Source: 66-474 sp035277545
GTDB taxonomy: Bacteria > Pseudomonadota > Gammaproteobacteria > Xanthomonadales > Rhodanobacteraceae
Length of the DNA: 15,745 nt
Reading direction: 5' to 3'
Assembly: GCA_035277545.1 (NCBI GenBank)
Contig: DATEKI010000166.1
Span: 1-15,745, forward strand
Shown here: one piece after another, positions 1-7,335 of the stretch
How the letters are laid out: every line of letters begins with the position of its first letter
How positions within the stretch are numbered: the first letter of the stretch is position 1
Made by a program: the position numbers and the translations under genes
Notes under the pieces: model-generated
The model's input: the letters and a program-made list of their open reading frames with translations, nothing else
Told to the model about the DNA's origin: nothing
Database searches by the model: none

Positions 1-1312
1 ACAACTCCCGCAACGCCGTCGTCACCGGCAACCTTGCTGCACGCACCGCGGGGAACAGGCCGCCGATGAAGCCGATCGCCAACGCCCACTTGATGCCGGT
101 CCACAGCAACTCCGGCGTGACGCGGAACTGGAACACGACCTGGCTGAAGTTGCCGCCCACGGTGGACGCGGTGTAGCCGTTGAAGACCAGCCACACGATC
201 ACGGCTCCTACGATCCCGCCGAGCAACGCCAGCAGCATCGTTTCCAGCAGCACCGACACCACCACCGGCGTGCCACGGAATCCGATCGCGCGCAGCGTGG
301 CGATTTCGCGGGCGCGCGTGGCGACCGCCGCGTACATGGTGTTGAGCGCGCCGAAGATCGCACCGATCGCCATGATGATGCCGATCGTGATGCCGACCCA
401 TTTGATGACCTTGCTCAGGCCTTCGGACTGCTTGTTGAAATAGTCGCGCGTGGTGCTGACATCCACCTTGACGCGCGGATCGCCCATCAGGGAAGCCTTG
501 AACCGGTCGAACGCCTTGGGCGAGGTCAGCCGCGCCGTCACCGATTCCGCACTGCTGCCGCGACGGTAGGCCGAGGCAACGGATTTGGAATCGCCCCACA
601 GCTCCGAGCCGTGCGCGTCGTTCGACGCGAACACGCCGACGATGGTCCAGTCCTGGCCGCCGAGGCGCAGCGTCTTGCCCACGTCCAGCCCGGCGAACTG
701 GCGCTCGGCGCCCTCGCCGACGTCGAGCTCACGCATGCCGGGCGCGAACTTGCGGCCCTTGGTGATCCTGACGTTCGGCCACACCGCCCAGGCTTCCTCG
801 CCGACGCCACGTATAGCGACGTTGGCTTCGGTCGTCGGATCGCTCTTCTTGGGTACGTTCGCGACCACCACAAGTTCCGCCGATGCGATCGGCTTGCCCT
901 GCCCGTCGCGCGCGATGCCGGGCGCCTGCTCGATCACGTCGATGTCGTCGCGGGTCAACACGGAGTTGGTTTCCGCACCCGAGCCGCCGCGCAGCACGAT
1001 CGCGGTGTCGTTGCTGCCGGTCTGCTGCAGGGTGGCCGTCAATCCGTCACCCATCGCCAGCAGCGCCACGAGCACGCCGACCACGCCGGCGATGCCGACC
1101 ACGATCACCGCGGTGGAGCCGAGCCGCTGGCTGAGCGTGCCCACCCCCACGCGCGTGACCGACAACGTGCGACGGCCGGTACGCGTGGCCACAAGCCACA
1201 CCGCCAGCAGGATCGCGAGGATCAGCACCACGAGCCACGGCAGCGCCGTCCACACGACGAGCCAGGCGACCACGATCGCTGCCAGGCCAAGACCGAACAG
1301 AAACTTTTTCAT
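1..1312 (-). CDS. FtsX/MacB-like ABC transporter permease (3' end cut by window edge)
   Basis: This is an inner-membrane permease subunit of a MacB-type ABC transporter, the second permease of the left-arm operon. About 437 residues are visible and no stop occurs before the window edge. The last residues (TTALREL) look like the usual family end, so very little is missing. The core layout is one membrane segment (about 67-87), a periplasmic domain (about 90-300) and three C-terminal segments (about 304-323, 350-377, 401-421). The coupling-helix motif RAREIATLRAIG lies at 333-344 with its Glu at 336. Two extra hydrophobic segments (about 4-23 and 25-42) precede the core, which is unusual for the family. 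The ATG at 1312 is preceded by a strong GAGGAGG ribosome site. It lies 60 bp after the previous permease and downstream of a terminator-like hairpin. The transported substrate cannot be told from sequence. Confidence 0.92.
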   Translation of the reverse strand, partial: MKKFLFGLGLAAIVVAWLVVWTALPWLVVLILAILLAVWLVATRTGRRTLSVTRVGVGTLSQRLGSTAVIVVGIAGVVGVLVALLAMGDGLTATLQQTGSNDTAIVLRGGSGAETNSVLTRDDIDVIEQAPGIARDGQGKPIASAELVVVANVPKKSDPTTEANVAIRGVGEEAWAVWPNVRITKGRKFAPGMRELDVGEGAERQFAGLDVGKTLRLGGQDWTIVGVFASNDAHGSELWGDSKSVASAYRRGSSAESVTARLTSPKAFDRFKASLMGDPRVKVDVSTTRDYFNKQSEGLSKVIKWVGITIGIIMAIGAIFGALNTMYAAVATRAREIATLRAIGFRGTPVVVSVLLETMLLALLGGIVGAVIVWLVFNGYTASTVGGNFSQVVFQFRVTPELLWTGIKWALAIGFIGGLFPAVRAARLPVTTALREL

Positions 1313-1316
1313 GACG

Positions 1317-1323
1317 CCTCCTC
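1317..1323 (-). promoter_or_regulatory. Strong ribosome binding site of the second left-arm permease
   Basis: GAGGAGG on the minus strand, four bases before the ATG at 1312. It fixes the start of the truncated permease and lies right after the T-run of the upstream hairpin. Confidence 0.75.
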
Positions 1324-1324
1324 G

Positions 1325-1356
1325 AAAAACCTTCGCGCAAGCGTCGCGCGCGAAGG
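1325..1356 (-). terminator. Terminator-like hairpin inside the operon (possible attenuator)
   Basis: On the minus strand, CCTTCGCGC (1356-1348) and GCGCGAAGG (1338-1330) form a perfect 9-bp stem with a 9-base loop, followed at once by five Ts (1329-1325). This has the form of a short intrinsic terminator. It lies between the two permease genes and just ahead of the second permease's ribosome site. A further imperfect copy of the left arm (CCTTCACGC) sits upstream at about 1372-1364, so alternative pairing is conceivable. Whether it stops or only tunes transcription cannot be told from sequence. Confidence 0.5.
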
Positions 1357-1372
1357 CAGATTGCGTGAAGGT

Positions 1373-2536
1373 TCAACGACCGGCCAGCGCATCGACGATC
1401 TTCAACCGCATGCCGCGCAGGGCGGGCAACACGCCGACCACGATGCCGATCACGATCATCAAGACCAGCCCTTCGAACCAGATCACCCCGCCGATGGGTG
1501 GCAGCTGGATCATCCCGCCGCTGCCCTTGGCAAGCGCCGGCGCCAGCACGCTTGCGATCGCCATGCCAACCACGCCGCCGATCACCAGCAGCAGGACTGC
1601 CTCGACCAGCACCAGCGCGAGCACGCTGCGGCTGGAGAACCCGATTGTCTTCAGTACCGCGAGCTCGGGAATGCGCTCGCGTACCGCCTGCGCCATGGTG
1701 TTGCCGGTCAGCAGGATCAGCGTGAAGAACACCGCCGCCATGATCGCCTCGACGATCAGGCCGATGTTGCCGATCTGCTTGGCGAACGACGCGTTGAAGG
1801 CGTTCTGCGTCTGGGTCTTGGTCTCGTGATCGGAATTGGCCGACAGTGCGTCGATCGCCTGGGCGATCTTGTCGGCCCGCTTGGGATCCGCAAGCTTGAC
1901 GACATACCAGCCCACCTGGTGCTGGCCGTACATGTTGGCCTCGTCGAAATACTTCCAGTGCAGGAAGAACATCTGGTCGCTGCCATTGGGCGCGTCCTTG
2001 GCGGCCTTGTAGATGCCGACGATGGTGAACGGCCAGGTCTTGTCGCCGTTCTTGCGCGGAAAAATCTGCGACTGCAACGGAATCTGCTGGCCCACCTTCC
2101 AGTGGTAACGCGCGGCGAGCGCCTCGCCCACCAGCGCGCCGTCCTGGGTCTGCGCGAATTTCCGGCGTTGTTCGGGAGTCAGCAGAATGTCGGGGTTCGT
2201 GGCGAAGTAATCCTCGTCCACCGCAAAGCTGAAAACGAAGTTCTTCGGATCCTGGTACACGCCGCCGAACCAGTTGGCATGGCCCACGCCCGCAACGCCC
2301 GGGATCGCCGCGATGCGCGTCTTCAGGCTTTCCGGCAGGCCGGTCATGATCGAGAACCTTGACGCCACGACCAGCCGCTCGTTGCCCGCGAGGCTGTTGC
2401 TGCCGCTGGTGAACGCCACCCGCACCGCGTTGAGCAGCCCGAACAGCAGGAACGCCGCGATGATGGAAATCAGCGTGAAGATGGTCCGTGTCTTGCGCCG
2501 GAACAGCGCACTCCAGACCAGATGGAAGTATTTCAT
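1373..2536 (-). CDS. FtsX/MacB-like ABC transporter permease (first of the left arm)
   Basis: This 387-residue inner-membrane permease of a MacB-type ABC transporter belongs to the same operon as the ATPase and adaptor upstream. It has one N-terminal membrane segment (about 17-40), a large periplasmic domain (about 45-250, MacB_PCD-like) and three C-terminal segments (about 259-277, 301-330, 353-371). The cytoplasmic coupling helix RERIPELAVLKTIGF lies at 286-300, with the conserved Glu at 291, as expected for a permease that docks on a MacB-type ATPase. The ATG at 2536 follows GAGGA with about eight bases of spacing. It is co-oriented with, and probably forms a heteromeric permease pair with, the next gene. 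The substrate is unknown; similar operons are often labelled macrolide exporters without direct proof. Confidence 0.93.
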   Translation of the reverse strand: MKYFHLVWSALFRRKTRTIFTLISIIAAFLLFGLLNAVRVAFTSGSNSLAGNERLVVASRFSIMTGLPESLKTRIAAIPGVAGVGHANWFGGVYQDPKNFVFSFAVDEDYFATNPDILLTPEQRRKFAQTQDGALVGEALAARYHWKVGQQIPLQSQIFPRKNGDKTWPFTIVGIYKAAKDAPNGSDQMFFLHWKYFDEANMYGQHQVGWYVVKLADPKRADKIAQAIDALSANSDHETKTQTQNAFNASFAKQIGNIGLIVEAIMAAVFFTLILLTGNTMAQAVRERIPELAVLKTIGFSSRSVLALVLVEAVLLLVIGGVVGMAIASVLAPALAKGSGGMIQLPPIGGVIWFEGLVLMIVIGIVVGVLPALRGMRLKIVDALAGR

Positions 2537-2601
2537 GGGGTGAGTCCTCGCAAGTTGCCATCCATGGCGCGCAATCCGATCGGCATCCCTGCCTCACCCT
2601 C

Positions 2602-2646
2602 AACCGGCGCGCGGGCGTTCACTGGACGCCCGCAGACGCGCCGGTT
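2602..2646 (-). other. Long bulged inverted repeat across the ATPase stop codon
   Basis: Outer arms AACCGGCGC (2646-2638) and GCGCCGGTT (2610-2602) match perfectly over 9 bp. Inner arms GCGGGCGT (2633-2626) and ACGCCCGC (2618-2611) match perfectly over 8 bp. A 4-base one-sided bulge separates the two stems, and a 7-base loop holds the TGA stop of the ATPase. The resulting 17-bp stem would be very stable in the mRNA. There is no T-run after it, so it does not look like a standard intrinsic terminator. It may stabilise upstream mRNA or set the ratio of ATPase to permeases. Confidence 0.6.
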
Positions 2647-3350
2647 TCGACCAGCGTGCCCTTGTCGAGATGCAAGGTGTGGCTTGCGTACTCGGCGGCC
2701 TTGGGATCGTGCGTGACCATCACGATGGTCTTGCCGTGTTCGCGGTTGAGGCGTTGCAACAGCGTCAGCACTTCTTCGGCCGATTGGCGATCCAGGTCGC
2801 CGGTCGGCTCGTCGCAGACCAGCAGGGTGGGATCGGACACGATCGCGCGCGCGATCGCCACGCGCTGCTGCTGGCCGCCCGAGAGTTCGCTCGGCTTGTG
2901 CGACGCGCGATCGGCCAGGCCCACCAGTTGCAGCGCGATCGCGGCATTCTTCTTGCGCTTGGCGCCTGACAGCTTGGTGAGCAGCAACGGCAGTTCGACG
3001 TTTTTCTGTGCGGTCAGCGCCGGCATCAGGTTGTAGAACTGGAACACGAAGCCCACGTTGCCGGCACGCCAACGCGCGAGCTGGCCTTCGGCCATCCTGT
3101 CGATGCGCTTGCCGTCCACGCTGAGGCTGCCGTCACTCGGTGAGTCGAGGCCGCCGATCAGGTTCAGCAGGGTGGTCTTGCCAGAGCCCGACGGCCCCAT
3201 CAGCGCGAAGAAATCGCCGCGCGCGATGTCGAGGTCGATGTGGTGCAGCACCTCGAGTTTCTGCTTGCCGCGGGTGTAGGTCTTGGACAGGCCGCGGATC
3301 TGGACCAGCGGACCGTTGTTGGTTTGCACTTCAGCAACTGCTGCGTTCAT
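2619..3350 (-). CDS. ABC transporter ATP-binding protein, MacB/LolD type
   Basis: This 243-residue cytoplasmic ATPase energises the adjacent FtsX-like permeases. Walker A is GPSGSGKTT (52-60, Lys58), the Q-loop Gln is 104, the signature is LSGGQQQR (156-163), Walker B is LLVCDEP (176-182) followed by the D-loop TGDLD, and the switch His is 214. Length and motifs fit the MacB/LolD/FtsE subfamily. The reading frame stays open 49 codons further upstream, but that stretch is a translated palindromic repeat. The ATG at 3350, with AGGAGA five bases ahead (3361-3356), is therefore the better start. It lies between the adaptor and the two permeases and is the only ATPase gene in the locus. Its 3' end forms half of a long hairpin. 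Confidence 0.96.
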   Translation of the reverse strand: MNAAVAEVQTNNGPLVQIRGLSKTYTRGKQKLEVLHHIDLDIARGDFFALMGPSGSGKTTLLNLIGGLDSPSDGSLSVDGKRIDRMAEGQLARWRAGNVGFVFQFYNLMPALTAQKNVELPLLLTKLSGAKRKKNAAIALQLVGLADRASHKPSELSGGQQQRVAIARAIVSDPTLLVCDEPTGDLDRQSAEEVLTLLQRLNREHGKTIVMVTHDPKAAEYASHTLHLDKGTLVETGASAGVQ

Positions 3351-3373
3351 CCTGGTCTCCTGTTCCACTGTTT

Positions 3374-3492
3374 CCTTCTCCCTTTGGGAGAAGGTGGCGC
3401 GAAGCGCCGGATGGGGGTTCGGTTCCACGCATATTCCAAAGTCGCGCGAGGCTCGTACCCTCACCCCTGCCCCTCTCCCGGAGGGAGAGGGG
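3374..3492. repeat. Palindromic intergenic repeat element (three hairpins)
   Basis: Between the adaptor stop and the ATPase start lie three perfect inverted repeats. Arms of 9 bp with loop TTT are at 3374-3382/3386-3394. Arms of 5 bp (GGCGC, loop GAA) are at 3396-3400/3404-3408. Arms of 10 bp (CCCCTCTCCC, loop GGA) are at 3470-3479/3483-3492. Motifs such as CCTTCTCCC, GGCGCTTCGCGCC and CCCCTCTCCC are shared in style with the other repeats of this window. It is REP/BIME-like by appearance. Inside an operon it could act on mRNA stability or processing. Confidence 0.75.
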
Positions 3493-3497
3493 TTCAA

Positions 3498-4736
3498 TCA
3501 ATTGCCGCCAGGTTTCACCTGCACCTTCTCGCCATCCTTCAAATCCGCGGACGGCGTCGTCACCACTTCGGCGCCCGCATTCAACCCTTGCGTCACCTGC
3601 TTCATGTCCGAAAAGTCGGCACCCGTGGTGACGCCCGTGCGCTCGGCGTGGCCGTCCTTCACCACGAACACCACGTCCTTGCCATCGCGCTGCACGATCG
3701 CCGATTTCGGCACCAGCACGCCCGGCAGCGGTTTGCGGTTCGCGTCCTTCTTTTCGAGAAACGACACGCGCACGCCCATCTGCGGAATGATGCGCGGGTC
3801 CTTCTGGTCGAGCGCGATGCGCACCTTCACCGTGGCCTTGCTCTTGTCGGCGCTGGGGATGATCGCGATGACGTGCGCGGGAATCCTCCAGTCGGGGTAG
3901 GCGTCCAGCACCGCCTCGACGGGCATGCCCGGCACGACGCGGCTGATGTAAGCCTCGTTGACGTCCACGTCCACTTCCAGCGAATTCATGTCCACGATCG
4001 TGGCGAGGCCGCCCGCGATGCCGCCGCCGCCAGAGGTGTAAGGCGACACGATCTCGCCCACCTCCGCCGCCTTGTCGGTGACCACGCCGTCGAACGGTGC
4101 GCGGATGATGGTGAAGTCCACGTTGACCTGCGCCGCGCGCACCTGATCCTGCGCCGCCTGCGCCTGCTTGATCGCGGCATCGAGGGCGGCCTTGTCCGTA
4201 TCGACCAGCGTGTTGGCCTGCTGCGCATCCTGCTTCGACACATAGCCGCGTGCGACCACCGCGTCCATGCGGGCGGCGTTGGCGCGATCCTGCTGCAACG
4301 TCACGCGTGCCTTGATGACGCCCGCCTGCGCGGCGGCGTATTGCGCCTTGGTCGAGTCGAGCTGGGCCTGGTACGCCGTGGGATCGAGCCGCGCCAGGAT
4401 CTGCCCCTGCTTGACGTGCGCGCCCTCGTCGACCGAGACCTGAGTCAGGGTGCCGATGATCTGCGCGGAAATCGTGGCCTGCCGCCGCGCCACCACGTAG
4501 CCGGTCGCCTGCAGCACCGCCGCATCGCTGCCGGACGCCGCCGCCACCGCGGTGCGGGTTTCGACGGTCGCCGCATGGCCGCGCAACGCGAATGCCGTGC
4601 CGCCACCCGCAAGGATCAGCACCACGATCACCGCACCCGCAATCCACGGCCAGCGCAGGCGCGACTGGTCGTCATCGCGTTGTGCGCGATCGATGCGCAA
4701 TTCGTGCAACAGATCGTGGTCGGACCCTTCGCTCAC
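3498..4736 (-). CDS. HlyD/MacA-type periplasmic adaptor (RND/ABC membrane fusion protein)
   Basis: The adaptor subunit has 412 residues from the chosen GTG start. It is anchored by one N-terminal membrane helix (about 29-51) and links the inner-membrane ABC complex to an outer-membrane channel, which is not encoded here. The order is a cytoplasmic N-tail, the membrane helix, the first lipoyl half (about 78-118; ATGYVVARRQATISAQIIGT), an Ala/Gln-rich coiled-coil hairpin (about 120-205), the second lipoyl half (FTIIRAPFDGVVTD), then beta-barrel and membrane-proximal domains. The frame is open to a GTG at 4811 as well. I prefer GTG at 4736 because GGGGAAG lies just upstream (4747-4741) and the added 25 residues are Arg/Ala-rich without family likeness. 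It is the first gene of the left-arm operon, divergent from the second permease pair. Confidence 0.9.
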   Translation of the reverse strand: MSEGSDHDLLHELRIDRAQRDDDQSRLRWPWIAGAVIVVLILAGGGTAFALRGHAATVETRTAVAAASGSDAAVLQATGYVVARRQATISAQIIGTLTQVSVDEGAHVKQGQILARLDPTAYQAQLDSTKAQYAAAQAGVIKARVTLQQDRANAARMDAVVARGYVSKQDAQQANTLVDTDKAALDAAIKQAQAAQDQVRAAQVNVDFTIIRAPFDGVVTDKAAEVGEIVSPYTSGGGGIAGGLATIVDMNSLEVDVDVNEAYISRVVPGMPVEAVLDAYPDWRIPAHVIAIIPSADKSKATVKVRIALDQKDPRIIPQMGVRVSFLEKKDANRKPLPGVLVPKSAIVQRDGKDVVFVVKDGHAERTGVTTGADFSDMKQVTQGLNAGAEVVTTPSADLKDGEKVQVKPGGN

Positions 4737-4918
4737 CTGTCTTCCCCGTGCGCGCCATCGGCGGTCGCGCAAGTCTGCCACAGCATGCCCTGCGGCTCGC
4801 ATGGCCGCCACCGGCAGCCATCAAGCGTTGCGCCTGACAGCTGTCATGGCCACGCCCCGCGGGAAATCCATCCCGGCGCTGGCGCAAACCGGACGCCCCG
4901 GATACGCTCTGGCGCGGC
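4737..4918. promoter_or_regulatory. Divergent intergenic region between the two transporter arms
   Basis: This 182-bp spacer must carry promoters for the left-arm operon (minus) and the right-arm permease pair (plus). I see no convincing -35/-10 pair for either. The plus-strand permease ATG has no clear ribosome site. The one striking element is the perfect palindrome at 4835-4846, listed separately. Confidence 0.5.
4835..4846. promoter_or_regulatory. Perfect 12-bp palindrome, candidate operator
   Basis: TGACAGCTGTCA reads identically on both strands. It lies in the middle of the divergent intergenic region, about 99 bp from the adaptor start and 73 bp from the permease start. The position suits a dimeric regulator controlling both arms. 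No regulator gene is in the window and I cannot name a family. Confidence 0.4.
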
Positions 4919-6085
4919 ATGAACCTGACACGGTCCCTGCGTACCCTCGCCACGCTGGCCGCCGACAACCTGCGCGCCAGCCGCGGCCAGGCCGCATACC
5001 TGGCAGTGACCATCGCGATCACCACGGCCGCGTGGCTCAGCCTCGCGGCGGTCGGCGCGCCTTACCGGGGCGGCACGGCCAGCCAGGGCTTCGACATCAC
5101 CATCCGCAACGGCAGCCAGAACAGCGGCGAATTGCCGCTGCATTACGCGGATCGCATCGAGGCGATTCGCGGTGCGCACGGGGTGTTCTGGTACGGGATC
5201 CAGCCGGTGAAATGCACGGCGGCGGCGATGGTCGCGCTCTACGCCTTCGGCGGCCCCGGGACGGACAAACCGCTGGTCAAGCACAAGGTTCCGGCGGTCA
5301 TGATGCAGCGCTGGAAAGCGGACCCGCTGGGCATGCTCATCAGCGACACCGCGGCTTCCAAATGCGGATGGCGCGCCGGCCAGGGCGTCGATCCGCCCAC
5401 CGTCGTCCTCGGGGGCTCGGGGCCTCCGCGGAGCGGCAAGCACCTTGCGTTGCACATCATCGGAATCTTCCAGGCCCCCTTTCCCCAGGGGCTCGTGCAC
5501 TACGACTACATCAACCGGGCCGCGCCCGGCCTGCAAGGGAAAGACAAGGTCGTGACGTTTTTCGCGAGCGCGGCCAACCCGCGCGACGACGAAGCACTGG
5601 CGGCCAGGATCGAAGCCGCGTTCGCGCACGACTTCCCCGCCGTCAACGCCACCACCAATGCGACCGAACAGAATGCCTGGGCACGCTTCGGCAAGGTGCA
5701 GCAACTGCTGGCATTCGTGATGATCGCGATCCTGCTGTGCGCGGCTTCGGTGCTGGTCAGCGTGCTGGCGCACGCGGCGGCACAGCGCAAGGCGAGGTTC
5801 GCGTTGTTGCAGGTGCTGGGGTTCCCGCGTCCCGCGCTGTTCGGCGCCTTCGCGCTGGAACTGCTGGCAACCGCGGTGCTGGCTGCGCTGCTCGGCGTGG
5901 GGCTCGAAAAACTGCTGGCCGGATTTGCACCGGCAACGATCGGATTCATGTCGGGCGGCGTACACGTTCCCGCGTGGGCGTGGTGGGGACTGCCCGTGTG
6001 GCTCGCGATATTGATCGCGGCGGCGCTCGCGTGGCCGGCCGGATTGATCGCGAGGGTGCGGCCGGCGGATTACCGGGCGATTTGA
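4919..6085 (+). CDS. FtsX-like ABC transporter permease, divergent pair, first gene
   Basis: This is a 388-residue inner-membrane protein of the FtsX/MacB permease fold. It has one N-terminal membrane segment (about 26-46), a periplasmic domain (about 48-258) and three C-terminal segments (about 263-286, 305-330, 353-377). By length and layout it parallels the left-arm permease at 1373-2536, including a similar stretch around the third-quarter linker (SANPRDDEALAARIEAAF here). The coupling helix is altered: QRKARFALLQVLGF (289-302) has Arg293 where the left arm has the conserved Glu. No ATPase gene is on this strand nearby, so it may use the left-arm ATPase or another one. The next gene starts one base after its stop, so the two are coupled. 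The start has only a weak ribosome site. Confidence 0.88.
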   Translation: MNLTRSLRTLATLAADNLRASRGQAAYLAVTIAITTAAWLSLAAVGAPYRGGTASQGFDITIRNGSQNSGELPLHYADRIEAIRGAHGVFWYGIQPVKCTAAAMVALYAFGGPGTDKPLVKHKVPAVMMQRWKADPLGMLISDTAASKCGWRAGQGVDPPTVVLGGSGPPRSGKHLALHIIGIFQAPFPQGLVHYDYINRAAPGLQGKDKVVTFFASAANPRDDEALAARIEAAFAHDFPAVNATTNATEQNAWARFGKVQQLLAFVMIAILLCAASVLVSVLAHAAAQRKARFALLQVLGFPRPALFGAFALELLATAVLAALLGVGLEKLLAGFAPATIGFMSGGVHVPAWAWWGLPVWLAILIAAALAWPAGLIARVRPADYRAI

Positions 6086-6086
6086 G

Positions 6087-7274
6087 ATGGCGTACTTCCG
6101 CGAAATCGGCAGCAGCCTCGCGACCGGCCTTGCCACCGCACTGGCGCGTCCGCGCCATACCTTGTTGATCGCATTCGGGTTCGTCGTCGCCGGCATCACG
6201 CTGGCGGTGTTGCTGACGCTGCCCGCCGGCCTGAAGCGGCTGGCCGGCAACACCGGTTCGCCCGATGTCGCGGTCGTGCTGTCGGGCAACTCTTTCAACG
6301 AATCGGGTGGCGCCTTCGGCAGCGGGCTCGCCGCGCTGGTGGGCGCGCTGCCGGGCGTCGCGCACGGCGACCGGGGCCAGCCGCTTGTCGCGCCGCAGTT
6401 CGTGGCGAATGCGCGCCTGCGCCGCATCGACGGCACCACCGCGACGGTGCTGGTGCGCGGCGTCACGCCGATGTTCTGGGAGGTTCTCGGTCACGCCACT
6501 TCGATGCGTTCGGGCCAACGCTTCGCCGCGGGCAAGGACGAGCTGATCGCGGGCGTGGCCGCCGCGCGCGGATTCGTGGCAGTGGATACCGGCTCGACCA
6601 TCTCGATCCATCGCACCCCGTGGCGCGTCACGGGCGAATTCGCGGCAGGCGGAGGCTTCTGGGAATCGGAACTGTGGACCGACATGGCGGCCCTGCAGTC
6701 GGTTTACCACGCGCAGGGCGCGGTGACCTGCCTGTGGGTGAAGCTGAGCTCGCCGGCGGCGTTCGAAGCGTTCAAACAGGCGCTGCGCGACAACCCGCAA
6801 ACGCAGGGGCTGCACGCGATCCTGCAACGTGCTTACTACACCAGGCAGACGTCGTTCCTGGAATATCTCATCGTCGCCGCGGCGGAAGTCATCGCCGTGG
6901 CGTTGGGGCTTGGCGCAATCCTGGCCATTGTCAACGCGCTCGGCATGGCGCTGGCGGCACGCAGGCGCGGACTCGCGATCCAGCGCGCGATCGGCTTTCG
7001 CCGGGCAGCCCTGGCGGCGGCGCTGCTGGTCGAGGTACTGGTGATCGGCGCGGCGTGCGCGGCGATCGCCGTGCTGGTGGCGTGGCTGGCGGTGAACGGC
7101 CACGAAGTCGGCTCCTCCACGGGCGGTTCGGCGATCGAGTTCAGGATGCACGTGGGCGCCAGCGTCATCGGCTGGACGTTTGCGTATGTGTTGATCCTGG
7201 GTGTATTGGGTGCGATCTGGCCGATCGCGCGCGCCGTGCGTGCGCCGCTGACGCGCGTGCTGCAGGACGAATGA
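6087..7274 (+). CDS. FtsX-like ABC transporter permease, divergent pair, second gene
   Basis: This 395-residue inner-membrane permease has one N-terminal segment (about 25-47), a periplasmic domain (about 48-254) and three C-terminal segments (about 260-286, 305-335, 361-380). It resembles the truncated permease at the window start: both carry a W-(R/T)-(V/I)-(T/V)-G-(E/V)-F strand followed by a SELW motif, then a (S/T)SP-AF--FK--L pattern. It lacks that protein's extra N-terminal hydrophobic hairpin. In the coupling helix (RRRGLAIQRAIGF) Gly295 replaces the conserved Glu. Its ATG is one base past the stop of the first permease, so the two probably form a heterodimer. The substrate is unknown. 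Confidence 0.9.
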   Translation: MAYFREIGSSLATGLATALARPRHTLLIAFGFVVAGITLAVLLTLPAGLKRLAGNTGSPDVAVVLSGNSFNESGGAFGSGLAALVGALPGVAHGDRGQPLVAPQFVANARLRRIDGTTATVLVRGVTPMFWEVLGHATSMRSGQRFAAGKDELIAGVAAARGFVAVDTGSTISIHRTPWRVTGEFAAGGGFWESELWTDMAALQSVYHAQGAVTCLWVKLSSPAAFEAFKQALRDNPQTQGLHAILQRAYYTRQTSFLEYLIVAAAEVIAVALGLGAILAIVNALGMALAARRRGLAIQRAIGFRRAALAAALLVEVLVIGAACAAIAVLVAWLAVNGHEVGSSTGGSAIEFRMHVGASVIGWTFAYVLILGVLGAIWPIARAVRAPLTRVLQDE

Positions 7275-7301
7275 CACGCCCGATCGCGACGCTCGCGAGC
7301 C

Positions 7302-7307
7302 TACAAT
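7302..7307 (+). promoter_or_regulatory. Possible -10 element upstream of the FAH-family gene
   Basis: TACAAT lies 28 bases before the ATG at 7336, in the 61-bp gap after the permease gene. No good -35 hexamer is seen at the expected distance, so this is weak evidence for a separate promoter. Confidence 0.3.
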
Positions 7308-7335
7308 CGCGAATCCCGCCATCGAGGCCACGTCG

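Noticed and set aside
611..2362. Long plus-strand open frame (583 codons) opposite the two left-arm permeases
   Set aside because: It is rich in His, Arg, Asp and Gln without any recognisable domain and runs antisense to two well-supported permeases. Long antisense frames are expected at this GC content.
3351..3497. N-terminal extension of the ATPase by 49 residues (SPSGRGAGVRV, NPHPALRATFSQREKE)
   Set aside because: This is the translation of a palindromic repeat. The internal ATG at 3350 has a good ribosome site and begins the conserved domain.
4834..4849. The palindrome at 4835 as a lux-type box
   Set aside because: It resembles the core loosely, but the CT-N12-AG frame is not met and no LuxR-type gene is present.
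4903..4908. TACGCT as a -10 element for the right-arm permeases
   Set aside because: It is only ten bases before the ATG, matches the consensus poorly and has no matching -35.
3240..4922. 560-codon plus-strand open frame opposite the adaptor gene
   Set aside because: Its composition (His/Arg/Asp-rich) is that of an antisense shadow. It covers the adaptor and the repeat, and has no domain likeness.
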